Assembly: GCA_017853575.1 (NCBI GenBank)
Contig: JAFMJI010000009.1
Span: 24,436 to 88,435 of the forward strand
Source: Chitinophagaceae bacterium
GTDB lineage: Bacteria; Bacteroidota; Bacteroidia; Chitinophagales; Chitinophagaceae
Length of the DNA: 64,000 nt
Direction: 5' to 3'
Shown here: in pieces, positions 24,732 to 33,461 of the stretch
Position numbering within the stretch: the first letter of the stretch is position 1
Layout: each line of letters begins with the position of its first letter
The notes under the pieces: generated by a model
Told to the model about the DNA's origin: nothing
Seen by the model: the letters and a program-made list of their open reading frames with translations, nothing else
Database searches by the model: none
Position numbers and translations under genes: made by a program

Positions 24732-26858
24732 ATGTCAATTATTCAAAGCCTTAGAGACAAAGCCGCCGTGTTGTTGTCTGTGATGATTGCCATCAGCCTT
24801 ATTGGGTTTTTGGTACAAGATGCATTTATTGGTAAAAGCGGAAACCTGTTCAGCGGACAATCCAATACTGCAGGAACCATCAATGGAAAAAAAATAGAGC
24901 TGATTGAATTCAACCAAAAAGTCAACGCCTCTGAGCAGGCCTATCGCTCCCAGGGTTTACAAACAAATGAAATGATGACACAGTCTATCATTGAAAATGT
25001 TTGGAATGGGTATATACAAGAGGAACTTGTGAAAGGAGAAGTTGAGAAGCTTGGAATTCGTGTTACCCCAAAAGAACTTGGTTCTATATTATTTTCAGAG
25101 GATGCCCCACAAGAGTTTAGACAAATGTTTACTGATAGAAATACTGGAATGTATGATATCAATGCTGCCAAAAACTGGTTCAACGGGGTTAAAAAAAGCA
25201 CCAAGGAAGAAGATGTGAAGGTTGTGGTTGATCAATTAATTAAACCAATTGAAATTAACCTGCTTACCCAAAAATATGTTTCTTTGTTTACACAGGCATC
25301 CTTTGTTCCAAAATGGATGATAGAAAAAATGAATTCAGATAACGCAATGATTGCTTCTGTTGATTTTGCAGGCGGCCCATATACATCTGTGTCTGACTCA
25401 ACCATAAAAATAAGCGACCAGGAAATTGCAGATTATGTAAACAAACACAAAGAGGATTTTAAACAAGATCACGTAAAAAGTTTATCATATGTGACCTTCA
25501 ACGCAAATCCAACTGTGGCCGACTCTCAGAAGGTTTTCAATGCACTTTCACAACTTAAGGAAGAGTTGCGTAATACAAATGACGAAAAAGGATTTGTTAC
25601 AAGAAACAACACCACGCTTCCATACTTTGATGGATTTGCCATCAAATCAAAATTACAAATGAGCGCAAAAGATTCCATCATTGGAATGGCGGTTGGTGCT
25701 GTGGTTGGACCATATCTCGACGCAGGAAGCTATGTGATCGCAAAAAAAATTGATTCTAAATCAATGCCAGACTCTGTGAAGGTTAGACATATTTTGTTTG
25801 GAACCATTAATCCACAAACAGGACAGGCAACAACACCAGACAGCATAGCAAAGAAAAGAGCAGACAGTGTTTTTGCTGTTATAAAAGCGGGCGGAAACTT
25901 CGGCACACTCGCAGCACAATTGAGCGAAGACGAAGGAAGTAAACAAAAAGGAGGAGAATATCAATTTTCTTCTGTAGATGCCTCAACACTTGACAAAGAG
26001 TTTTCAAACTACATCTTTAATAAACCAAAGGGAACATCCGGTGTTTTAAAAACATCTTTTGGATATCATGTCATGGAGGTGTTGGACCAAAAGAATTTTG
26101 AACCAGCATACAAGGTTGCCTATCTCGCAAAGAACATAGTTGCCAGCGACGAAACAGACAATGCTGCTTCTTCGGCCGCAACACAATTTGCTGGATCCAG
26201 CAGAGATGCCAAAACCTTTGATGAGGCTGTTGTAAAAATGAAGGTTCAGAAAAACTTCGCAGACAATTTAAAAGAAATGGATTATGGCGCTGGACAACTA
26301 AATTCAAGAGCACTTGTAAAATGGGCATTTGAAAACAAGGTGGGTGCTGTTTCAGAACCCTTTGATTTAAAAGATCAATATGTTGTTGCTTTAATTACAA
26401 ACGAAATTGAAGAAGGCGTTCAACCACCAAGTATTGCAAGGGTTGTTGTAGAACCAATTCTAAGAAACCAGAAAAAGGCAGAACTGCTTGCGAAAAAAGT
26501 AGGCTCAGAGAAAAACCTCGAAAAAATCGCGGCTGTTCTGGGTGGAACCACAGGAAGAATAGACACCCTAAAGTTTGCAGACCCCTTCGTTCAAAATTTA
26601 GGAACAGAAATAAAAGTAATTGGTGCAGCGTTTAATAAAAAGAACCTGTCTAATGTATCGGATGCGATTGCAGGGCAAGGCGGCGTGTTCTACATCAAAG
26701 TAAACAACGTAGCCTCTCTACCATCCGCTGCTGTAGACTTCGTTGCACAGAAAAAAGCACTCGAATCTCAGCTGAAACAATATACGGGATATAGCACAAT
26801 GGAAGCCCTTAGAAAATCAGCTAAAATAGTTGATAAAAGAAGGGAATCAGGATATTAG
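24732..26858 (+). CDS. Periplasmic peptidylprolyl isomerase, PpiD/SurA-like
   Basis: 708 residues. One N-terminal membrane segment (about 13-31) anchors a periplasmic chaperone. A SurA-N-like helical domain follows (GTINGKKIELIEFNQ). A parvulin domain at about residues 345-455 starts SVKVRHILFGT and contains the typical LAAQLSEDEGSKQKGGE and GYHVMEVLD. The C-terminal part holds a second, degenerate rotamase-like region. PpiD-type proteins help outer-membrane and secreted proteins fold. It is the first gene rightward from the candidate origin and has a consensus promoter; a terminator follows. Confidence 0.92.
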   Translation: MSIIQSLRDKAAVLLSVMIAISLIGFLVQDAFIGKSGNLFSGQSNTAGTINGKKIELIEFNQKVNASEQAYRSQGLQTNEMMTQSIIENVWNGYIQEELVKGEVEKLGIRVTPKELGSILFSEDAPQEFRQMFTDRNTGMYDINAAKNWFNGVKKSTKEEDVKVVVDQLIKPIEINLLTQKYVSLFTQASFVPKWMIEKMNSDNAMIASVDFAGGPYTSVSDSTIKISDQEIADYVNKHKEDFKQDHVKSLSYVTFNANPTVADSQKVFNALSQLKEELRNTNDEKGFVTRNNTTLPYFDGFAIKSKLQMSAKDSIIGMAVGAVVGPYLDAGSYVIAKKIDSKSMPDSVKVRHILFGTINPQTGQATTPDSIAKKRADSVFAVIKAGGNFGTLAAQLSEDEGSKQKGGEYQFSSVDASTLDKEFSNYIFNKPKGTSGVLKTSFGYHVMEVLDQKNFEPAYKVAYLAKNIVASDETDNAASSAATQFAGSSRDAKTFDEAVVKMKVQKNFADNLKEMDYGAGQLNSRALVKWAFENKVGAVSEPFDLKDQYVVALITNEIEEGVQPPSIARVVVEPILRNQKKAELLAKKVGSEKNLEKIAAVLGGTTGRIDTLKFADPFVQNLGTEIKVIGAAFNKKNLSNVSDAIAGQGGVFYIKVNNVASLPSAAVDFVAQKKALESQLKQYTGYSTMEALRKSAKIVDKRRESGY

Positions 26859-26880
26859 AACTTCTGCTGATGAGAAAACA

Positions 26881-26914
26881 ATACAACTGCCACTCAAAAG
26901 AGTGGCTTTTGTAT
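26881..26914 (+). terminator. Intrinsic terminator after ppiD
   Basis: A 7-bp stem GCCACTC/GAGTGGC with an AAAA loop (26889-26906) is nested in an outer ATACAA/TTGTAT pairing (26881-26886 with 26909-26914), followed by a T-rich tract. Confidence 0.8.
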
Positions 26915-26932
26915 TTTAGGTAATTTTGCACC

Positions 26933-27442
26933 ATGGAAGGAATAGTTAATAAGGTTGCAGAAAGCGGAATTATAACCCTCGATCTTGAAACCTTTTATCC
27001 AAAAGAAGAGGTGGTTGAGTTGGATATAAAAGATTTCCTGTTCATGGAAATGCTGCTTAAGGAAAAAGAGTTTCGGGAAAAACTCGATCAAACCGATTGG
27101 ATATTCTATAAAGAAAAAATTGTTGCTGTCTTTTGTTCAACAGACGCAATCATTCCAATGTGGGCCTATATGCTGGTGAGCACAAAGCTTTCTCCTTACG
27201 CAAAAGAAGTTTTCCTTGGAAATAAAAAAGAAACAATAGAGAAGGTGGTTGAAAAAAATATTCAACAAACCAACACCGATCAATTTAAGGATAAAAGAGT
27301 GGTTGTAAAGGGTTGTGGCGATATTGAAATTTCTCCCTCTGCATATTTATCTATTTCAAACAAATTACTACCTGTTGTAAAATCATTGATGTACGGAGAA
27401 CCTTGCAGCACAGTGCCTGTTTACAAGAAAAGGGGTTTATGA
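26933..27442 (+). CDS. DUF2480 family protein
   Basis: 169 residues, cytosolic, no signal peptide. The full-length pattern fits DUF2480, a Bacteroidota family: an ITLDLETFYP start, the central FCSTDAIIPMWAYMLV and the C-terminal KGCGDIEISPSAYLSISNKLLPVVKSLMYGEPCSTVPVYK. The conserved Cys residues and the GCGDI turn hint at metal or cofactor binding, but no function is established. The stop overlaps the convergent kdsB stop by 6 bp. Confidence 0.85.
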   Translation: MEGIVNKVAESGIITLDLETFYPKEEVVELDIKDFLFMEMLLKEKEFREKLDQTDWIFYKEKIVAVFCSTDAIIPMWAYMLVSTKLSPYAKEVFLGNKKETIEKVVEKNIQQTNTDQFKDKRVVVKGCGDIEISPSAYLSISNKLLPVVKSLMYGEPCSTVPVYKKRGL

Positions 27443-28162
27443 TTTATTATAAAACGCTATTGCCTTCTTAAGGTCTTCGGGAGTATCAACACCAACACTC
27501 GCCTCATTGGTTTCAACCATGCGTATTAGTACACCGTTTTCGAGATAACGAAGCTGTTCGAGCATTTCTGTTTTTTCTAAAACACCCACCGGCCACTTTG
27601 TAAAATTAATCAACGCATCTTTTCTATATGCATAGACGCCAATATGCCGATACAAAACTTCGCTTATCTCTTTATTTCTTTTGTATGGGATGGCAGATCT
27701 ACTGAAATAAAGCGCGTCATTGAGTTTATTGCAAACAACCTTTACAATGTTTGAGTTTTCATAAGATTCGTTTTCTGGAAACTTTTGCATGAGTGAAGCA
27801 ACAGAAACATTGGGGTCATTAAAGCAGCGTATTAAATCTTCAAGCGGTTGTTTTTTTATAAAAGGTTCATCGCCCTGAATATTTACTATAAGATCTACAT
27901 CTGTTTTCTCACATGCTTCAGCGATCCTATCACTTCCACTCTGATGTTGCTTCTGACTTTTAATAACTTTCCCACCAATATTTTTAATTTCATCCGAAAT
28001 GATATCGCTGTCTGTTACAACAACAACATCATCAAACAAATTCATCCCCAATGCATTTTGATAAACCATGCTGATGATGGTTTGATCTGCAATTTTTTGC
28101 ATCAGCTTCCCAGGAAACCTGGTTGCGGCATACCGGGCAGGAATAAATGCAATCTTTTTCAC
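27437..28162 (-). CDS. kdsB: 3-deoxy-manno-octulosonate cytidylyltransferase
   Basis: About 241 residues from the GTG at 28162 (VKKIAFIPARYAATRFPGK). A TTG at 28183 would add seven residues and overlap the desaturase-like gene, so GTG is preferred. Signatures include the nucleotide-binding IPARYAATRFPGK, HQSGSDRIAEA, NIQGDEPF and the late GVDTPEDL. It activates Kdo with CTP for lipopolysaccharide core synthesis, which shows a Gram-negative envelope. Confidence 0.95.
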   Translation of the reverse strand: MKKIAFIPARYAATRFPGKLMQKIADQTIISMVYQNALGMNLFDDVVVVTDSDIISDEIKNIGGKVIKSQKQHQSGSDRIAEACEKTDVDLIVNIQGDEPFIKKQPLEDLIRCFNDPNVSVASLMQKFPENESYENSNIVKVVCNKLNDALYFSRSAIPYKRNKEISEVLYRHIGVYAYRKDALINFTKWPVGVLEKTEMLEQLRYLENGVLIRMVETNEASVGVDTPEDLKKAIAFYNKS

Positions 28163-28169
28163 GATTAAA

Positions 28170-28988
28170 TTATAATTTTTCAAATGGCCGCCTCATCAGA
28201 GCAACAAACGCTTCGTCTTTTTCATTTGGATAATATCTGTCCAACCCATATTTAATTTCTTTTGGGTCGAGTTCCATATATGTACCCAGCAGTCTATCCC
28301 AGATTGAAAAAACGGCCCCGTAATTACTGTCTGTAAACGGTTGTTTCCAGTGGTGATGGACCTTGTGCATGTTGGGTGAAACCAACAAATACCCAATAAA
28401 CCGATCCAACCATTTGGGCAAACTGATATTTGCGTGTGTAAATCCTGTAATAAAAACCAAGATTGTTTGATACAACAACACTGCATACATTGGAGCACCA
28501 GCTACAAAAATCCCAATATAAAAAAACAGCCCACGCCAAACCGATTCAAGCGGATGGTGTCTAAGCCCGGTTGTTACATCCACGTTGTTGTCTGCATGAT
28601 GAATGATATGAAATCGCCAAAACAAACTGATTTTATGTTCTACAAAATGGCAAAGCCATCCTGCAAAAAAATCAAGTGTAAAACAAGTAATCAAAATGGT
28701 TAAAAGCGCACTACCACCAAACCAATTCACCAACCCAAAACCATGCTTACTCGTCCATCCCGCCATAAAAACAATTCCGCCGGCCAATAAAGTATGAATA
28801 ACAAAATGAATTGCCGTGAAAGCAAGATTGGTTCCAGCATGAACAACCTTCGTTTTTTTATAATGATTATGAATCAGCGGAACAATATTTTCCACCGCCC
28901 ACAACAGCACCATACCCGCAATAAAAAAACCCGCTCTTTCGAGGGGTCTCTTTTCTAAATCACTGAAATATGTAATGATATCTTTCAT
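28170..28988 (-). CDS. Sterol desaturase / fatty acid hydroxylase family membrane protein
   Basis: 272 residues with about four membrane segments. The His clusters expected for the di-iron centre are present: HFVEH, FHIIHHADN, LRHHP and HKVHHH. The family adds hydroxyl groups or double bonds to lipids in the membrane. The substrate is unknown. It lies between kdsB and dnaN on the same strand, 5 bp after dnaN, so the three may be co-transcribed. A second family member is at 60560-61306. Confidence 0.88.
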   Translation of the reverse strand: MKDIITYFSDLEKRPLERAGFFIAGMVLLWAVENIVPLIHNHYKKTKVVHAGTNLAFTAIHFVIHTLLAGGIVFMAGWTSKHGFGLVNWFGGSALLTILITCFTLDFFAGWLCHFVEHKISLFWRFHIIHHADNNVDVTTGLRHHPLESVWRGLFFYIGIFVAGAPMYAVLLYQTILVFITGFTHANISLPKWLDRFIGYLLVSPNMHKVHHHWKQPFTDSNYGAVFSIWDRLLGTYMELDPKEIKYGLDRYYPNEKDEAFVALMRRPFEKL

Positions 28989-28993
28989 AAAAA

Positions 28994-30106
28994 TTAATTA
29001 GACATCAGTGGCATTGCGAGCATCAACAAATCTTCGTTTTCATCTTGTTCTACTGGTTTTATTAAACCCGCCTTGGTTGGAGTAGACAACTCAACTTTTA
29101 CTTCATCGCTTTCTGTGCCAGACAACATTTCAATTAAAAATCTTGCATTGAATGAAATAACAATGTCTTCTCCGTTGTATTGACAAGACATTCTTTCGTT
29201 TCCTTCGAAACTGAAGTCGACATCTTGTGCGGTTAACTGGAGTCCACTTCCTGAGATGTTCAGCGTTACAAGGTTTGTGCTCTTGTTGCTGAATATGCTT
29301 ACGCGCCTTAGCGCAGATTGAAAATCTTGTCGACCAATGGTCATGCGATAAGGATTCTCTGCAGGGATAACAACTTTATAGTCTGGGAACCTCGCGTCCA
29401 ACAAACGACAAGAAAGTTCAACAGTTCCGTGTGTAATAAATAAGTGATTGCTGTTGTATGAGATTGAGATTTCATCATCATTATCTGGCAAAGAAGTCTT
29501 CAGTAGGTTGAGCGGCTTCTTTGGAACAATGAAAGAATCTTGCTTAGGGCATTTTACATCTTTCAGTTTATAACGAACCAACCTGTGTGCATCAGTAGCA
29601 ACAAAAGTAAGCCCCGCTTTTTCCAACTCAAAGTACACGCCAGTCATTGCAGGACGAAGATCGTCGTTGCTGACAGCGTAAATCGTTTTATTGATAGCGG
29701 TTAATAAAGAATGGCTACTAAGGGTGAAAGCAGATGTGCCATCTGCGGGTGGTTCTTTTGGAAAATTATCTGGATTTTCACCCATCACTTTGTACTTACC
29801 GTTGTCGCTGGTGATTTCAATCCCAAAATTTTTATCAATATCAAAAGTCAATGGTTGATTCGGAAGGTTTTTAAGAGAGTCCATCAAAATTTTTGCAGGA
29901 ATACAAACACGACCACTGTCCTTCGCCTCAATGTCGAGATGAATCTTCATCACAGTTTCCAAATCGGTTGCAACAACAGTAAGTTTGTTTTTTTCAATCT
30001 CAAAAAGGAAGTCCTCTAAAATTGGCAACACATTGTTTGATCCAATAACACCATTAATTTGTTGCAGTTGTTTTAGCAGGGCCGAAGAAGAAACAATAAA
30101 TTTCAT
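28994..30106 (-). CDS. dnaN: DNA polymerase III beta subunit (sliding clamp)
   Basis: 370 residues, the usual clamp length, with three repeated clamp domains. The N-terminus MKFIVSSSALLKQLQQINGV and the LPILEDFLFEI, ATDLETVMKI and ATDAHRLVRY segments are characteristic. It tethers polymerase III to DNA. Its place 4.3 kb from the DnaA-box cluster supports an origin there. It is divergent from recX. A perfect minus-strand -7 element lies 24 bp upstream. Confidence 0.97.
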   Translation of the reverse strand: MKFIVSSSALLKQLQQINGVIGSNNVLPILEDFLFEIEKNKLTVVATDLETVMKIHLDIEAKDSGRVCIPAKILMDSLKNLPNQPLTFDIDKNFGIEITSDNGKYKVMGENPDNFPKEPPADGTSAFTLSSHSLLTAINKTIYAVSNDDLRPAMTGVYFELEKAGLTFVATDAHRLVRYKLKDVKCPKQDSFIVPKKPLNLLKTSLPDNDDEISISYNSNHLFITHGTVELSCRLLDARFPDYKVVIPAENPYRMTIGRQDFQSALRRVSIFSNKSTNLVTLNISGSGLQLTAQDVDFSFEGNERMSCQYNGEDIVISFNARFLIEMLSGTESDEVKVELSTPTKAGLIKPVEQDENEDLLMLAMPLMSN

Positions 30107-30129
30107 AATCAGGTATGATTTGTATGAAG

Positions 30130-30137
30130 CAAATATA
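30130..30137 (-). promoter_or_regulatory. -7 promoter element of dnaN
   Basis: On the minus strand TATATTTG matches TAnnTTTG exactly; a start near 30124 would leave an 18-base leader before dnaN. No clear TTTG -33 element is present, so the call is moderate. Confidence 0.4.
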
Positions 30138-30251
30138 GTTTGACCAACACGAAATGAAGGGCTGATTTTTCGACATTTTGGGCTAAAAACATTGTTATAA
30201 TGTTGAAAACCGAATCACCAATATTTACGAAAGAGTAACTTGCCCCAGAGA

Positions 30252-30755
30252 ATGGAAAAGAAATCTTTTAAAAAACACTTAACTCCGGAGCAGGCCTATG
30301 TTAAAATCCGCCACTATTGTGCTTTTCAGGAAAGAACACATATTGAGGTAAAAACCAGGCTTTCTGGTATGGGAATTGGGTGGGCTCACGCAAATGAAAT
30401 CGTTTCCAAACTTATTGAGGAGGGATTTTTGAACGAAGAAAGATTTGCAAAGGCTTTTGTGGGCGGAAAGTTCAGAATCAAGGGTTGGGGAAAGAAAAAA
30501 ATTGAAGCAGAGCTCAAGAAAAAAGGCATTTCATCATATAGTATTCAGAAAGCCATTCGCGAGGAAATAGATGTTGCTGATTATGAAAGCACTTTGCTAA
30601 AGATCATGAAGAAAAAGTGGGCATCTATCAAAGGGCAAGGAATAACAAGCTATGTCAAACAGGCAAAAACAAGACAATATTTTTTATCAAGGGGATATGA
30701 AAATGCTGTGATCAGCAAAATCATGAAGGGCATCATAGAATCAGAAAAGGATTAA
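30252..30755 (+). CDS. recX: Regulatory protein RecX
   Basis: 167 residues from the ATG at 30252; a TTG at 30240 is rejected. The RecX three-helix repeats are visible: AYVKIRHYCAFQERTHIEVKTRL, then LIEEGFLNEERFAKAFVGGKF and GWGKKKIEAELKKKGI. RecX limits RecA filament growth. It is divergent from dnaN and followed 9 bp later by the nitrilase-like gene. recA is not in the window. Confidence 0.88.
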   Translation: MEKKSFKKHLTPEQAYVKIRHYCAFQERTHIEVKTRLSGMGIGWAHANEIVSKLIEEGFLNEERFAKAFVGGKFRIKGWGKKKIEAELKKKGISSYSIQKAIREEIDVADYESTLLKIMKKKWASIKGQGITSYVKQAKTRQYFLSRGYENAVISKIMKGIIESEKD

Positions 30756-30764
30756 TTTTAATTT

Positions 30765-31568
30765 ATGGAATCACTAAGGCTTTCTTTGATACAAACCAAT
30801 CTGATTTGGGAAGACAAGCAATCAAATTTGAAAAATTTCGAAGAAAAAATTTCCACTATTCAGGAGCCAACAAATATTGTTGTACTTCCCGAAATGTTTT
30901 CAACCGGATTTAGCATGCAACCGGAAAAGCTTGCGGAAAGCATGGACGGCGAAACGGTTGAGTGGATGAAAGAAATTGCTTTGAAAAAAAATATAATATT
31001 AACGGGTAGTGTCATTATCAAAGAAGACGATCAGTTTTTTAACAGACTGCTATGGGTTTTACCGAATGGACAGGTTGGACAATATAACAAGCGTCACTGT
31101 TTTTCATTGGCGGGTGAAGACCAACACTATGCTCCCGGTTCGAAAAGAGCCATTGCAACAGTCGGCGGATGGAGAATCAATTTGCAAATTTGTTATGATT
31201 TAAGATTTCCTGTTTGGGCAAGACAACAATTGCAACAAGATGAGGAAGGAGTGTACCCCGAATATGATGTTTTGATGTATGTAGCAAACTGGCCAGCATC
31301 AAGAAGTCATGCCTGGAAAACACTACTAACAGCAAGGGCAATTGAAAACCAATCTTATGTTATTGGTGTAAACCGCATTGGTGCTGACGGAAATGGAACC
31401 GAACACGCTGGAGATTCAATGGCAATAGATCCCTTGGGAGAAGTGTTGTATCGTGCCGATGATAAAGATGAAGTACATACAGTTTGTCTGCAAAAAGAAT
31501 CACTAGACAAAGTAAGAGAGCGTTTTCCTTTCTGGAGCGACGCAGATTCTTTTTTTATTTCGGAGTGA
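30765..31568 (+). CDS. Carbon-nitrogen hydrolase, omega-amidase/YafV-like
   Basis: 267 residues. The nitrilase triad is complete: Glu43 (LPEMF), Lys109 (YNKRH) and Cys143 (LQICYDLRFP). The sequence pattern (MFSTGFSM, HCFSLAGEDQHYAPG, YVANWPASRSHAWKTLL) fits the YafV/omega-amidase branch, which turns alpha-ketoglutaramate or ketosuccinamate into 2-oxo acids and ammonia. It follows recX closely and converges on thiL with a 1-bp gap. Confidence 0.9.
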   Translation: MESLRLSLIQTNLIWEDKQSNLKNFEEKISTIQEPTNIVVLPEMFSTGFSMQPEKLAESMDGETVEWMKEIALKKNIILTGSVIIKEDDQFFNRLLWVLPNGQVGQYNKRHCFSLAGEDQHYAPGSKRAIATVGGWRINLQICYDLRFPVWARQQLQQDEEGVYPEYDVLMYVANWPASRSHAWKTLLTARAIENQSYVIGVNRIGADGNGTEHAGDSMAIDPLGEVLYRADDKDEVHTVCLQKESLDKVRERFPFWSDADSFFISE

Positions 31569-31569
31569 T

Positions 31570-32601
31570 TTATTTTTTAAATGCATTCCAGCCTTGTGCG
31601 GTTACATCAAAGGTGTTGCCACCTTTTGTTTTGATCTTTGCTCCCTGATCTGCTTCGGTGATGTATCCAATTACACTGATTTGCTCATTCAGCGTTAGTT
31701 TTTCATAATCATCCTGCTTGATGGTAAAAAGCAACTCATAGTCTTCTCCCCCACTCAGTGCACATGCGGTAGGATCAATTTCAAATTTATAAGCAGCATT
31801 TCTAGCGTCTTCTGCAACCGGAATTTTTTCTTCATAGATCACACAACCTACTCCACTTTTTTCGCAGATATGTAAAATTTCAGAACTCAATCCATCGCTT
31901 ATGTCCATCATAGATGTTGGTAACACTTGTTGTTGCTCTAAAAACTCAACAATGTCTTTTCTTGCTTTTGGTTTCAACAATCTTCCAATGACATACGACT
32001 CGTTTTCAAGATCGGGCTGCACCTGAGGAGATTCTAAAAATATTTTTTTCTCTCTTTCTAAAAAAAGCAAGCCAATGTATGCACCACCAAGATCTCCTGA
32101 AACACAGATCAGATCTCCTTTTTGAGCAGTGGATCTTTTGACAACGCTATCCTCATTTACTTCGCCAATGGCAGTAACAGAAATTATAAAACCTTTTTGA
32201 GAAGCTGAAGTATCTCCGCCAATCAAATCAACCCCATATTCTTGACAAGCGATATAAACACCCTCATAAAATTCTTCAAGCGCCTCTACACTTACCTTGC
32301 TGCTAACCCCTATGCTCATTGTGATTTGTGTTGGGGTTGCATTCATTGCATATACATCACTCAAGTTAACCACAACAGATTTATATCCGAGGTGTTTCAA
32401 AGGAGTATAGGCTAAGTCGAAATGAACGCCTTCTAATAATAAATCAGTTGTAACAACAGTTTGTTTTCCAAAGTGATCAATCACCGCAGCGTCATCACCA
32501 ACGCCCAAAATAGATGAAGCGTTTTGGAGTTCAATATTTTTTGTGAGGTGATGAATCAAACCGAATTCACCATAATCATTTACTTCCGTTCTGTTCGACA
32601 T
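31570..32601 (-). CDS. thiL: Thiamine-monophosphate kinase
   Basis: 343 residues. The PurM-like fold shows VGDDAAVIDHFGKQTVVTTDLLLEGVHFD in the N-terminal domain, the family ALSGGEDYELLFT motif late in the protein, and SVVVNLSDVYAMNATPTQ for magnesium and nucleotide binding. It phosphorylates thiamine phosphate to thiamine diphosphate. An inositol monophosphatase gene lies 6 bp upstream on the same strand. Confidence 0.96.
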   Translation of the reverse strand: MSNRTEVNDYGEFGLIHHLTKNIELQNASSILGVGDDAAVIDHFGKQTVVTTDLLLEGVHFDLAYTPLKHLGYKSVVVNLSDVYAMNATPTQITMSIGVSSKVSVEALEEFYEGVYIACQEYGVDLIGGDTSASQKGFIISVTAIGEVNEDSVVKRSTAQKGDLICVSGDLGGAYIGLLFLEREKKIFLESPQVQPDLENESYVIGRLLKPKARKDIVEFLEQQQVLPTSMMDISDGLSSEILHICEKSGVGCVIYEEKIPVAEDARNAAYKFEIDPTACALSGGEDYELLFTIKQDDYEKLTLNEQISVIGYITEADQGAKIKTKGGNTFDVTAQGWNAFKK

Positions 32602-32607
32602 AATATT

Positions 32608-33384
32608 TTATTGATGCGTATTTGAAATCCATTTCAACAGTTCATCGTGAATTTTTCTATTGGTAGCAACCAGGTGTGGCTGATAAGGAGAATAATAATC
32701 ACCTTTAAAATCTGTTACTTTCCCACCTGCTTCTTCTACCATCAAAAAACCAGCTGCACTATCCCAAGCCTGCAACTTGTGTTCATAGTATCCATCAAAT
32801 CTTCCTGCAGCTACCCAACAAAGATCGATTGCTGCAGAACCCAAACGCCGAACAGGAATACCTTCTCTGATCAATCTTCCAAAAACTTCAAGAGGACCGT
32901 TTTCACTGTTTAAGTAAGAATAAGGAAATCCGGTTACCAAACACGCATGTTTAACTTGGTGTTGATCACTCACATGAATTCGATGATCATTTAAATAGGC
33001 GCCATTATTTTTTTCTGCAAAGAAAAATTCGTCGAGCATCGGGTTGTATACCGCACCCATGATGATGACGCCATCTTTTTCTATTGCAATGCTTACACAG
33101 CAAAGTGGAATTCCGTTTGCAAAATTTACTGTTCCATCAATGGGATCAATGATCCATTTATAGGAGGAGTCCATCTCCAATGCTCCGATTTCCTCACTTA
33201 AGATATAATGATCTGGAAATGATTCGCGGATGATATTCATAATCAATGCTTCAGAAGCTTTATCAACTTCTGTTACAAGATTATTGGGACCCTCTTTGTG
33301 TTCGATGAGAAACTTGCTGTTTATTTTTTCCTTGATGAGAGCACCAGAGGCTTTAGCAGCCTTGATGAGCGTGGGTTTTAACAT
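32608..33384 (-). CDS. Inositol monophosphatase family protein
   Basis: 258 residues. The metal-binding motifs are intact: LSEEIGALE, WIIDPIDGTVNFANG and WDSAAGFLMVEEAGG. The family dephosphorylates inositol phosphates, or PAP or fructose-1,6-bisphosphate in related members. The exact substrate is not clear. thiL follows 6 bp later. A palindromic repeat lies just upstream. Confidence 0.92.
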   Translation of the reverse strand: MLKPTLIKAAKASGALIKEKINSKFLIEHKEGPNNLVTEVDKASEALIMNIIRESFPDHYILSEEIGALEMDSSYKWIIDPIDGTVNFANGIPLCCVSIAIEKDGVIIMGAVYNPMLDEFFFAEKNNGAYLNDHRIHVSDQHQVKHACLVTGFPYSYLNSENGPLEVFGRLIREGIPVRRLGSAAIDLCWVAAGRFDGYYEHKLQAWDSAAGFLMVEEAGGKVTDFKGDYYSPYQPHLVATNRKIHDELLKWISNTHQ

Positions 33385-33409
33385 GTGTCAAAGGTACTAC
33401 ATGTTATTG

Positions 33410-33455
33410 TTAACTGTCAACCGCCAACTGTTAACAGTTAACGGTTGACGGTTAA
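33410..33455. repeat. Intergenic imperfect palindrome (GTTAAC-rich repeat, copy 2)
   Basis: A 46-bp inverted repeat centred between 33432 and 33433; arms of 23 bp with three mismatched pairs. An arm read outward is AACAGTTAACGGTTGAC, close to the arm at 7067-7083 (AACAGTTAACTGTCAAC). It sits between the GMC oxidoreductase stop and the inositol monophosphatase start, and may end GMC transcription. Confidence 0.65.
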
Positions 33456-33461
33456 TGTTAA

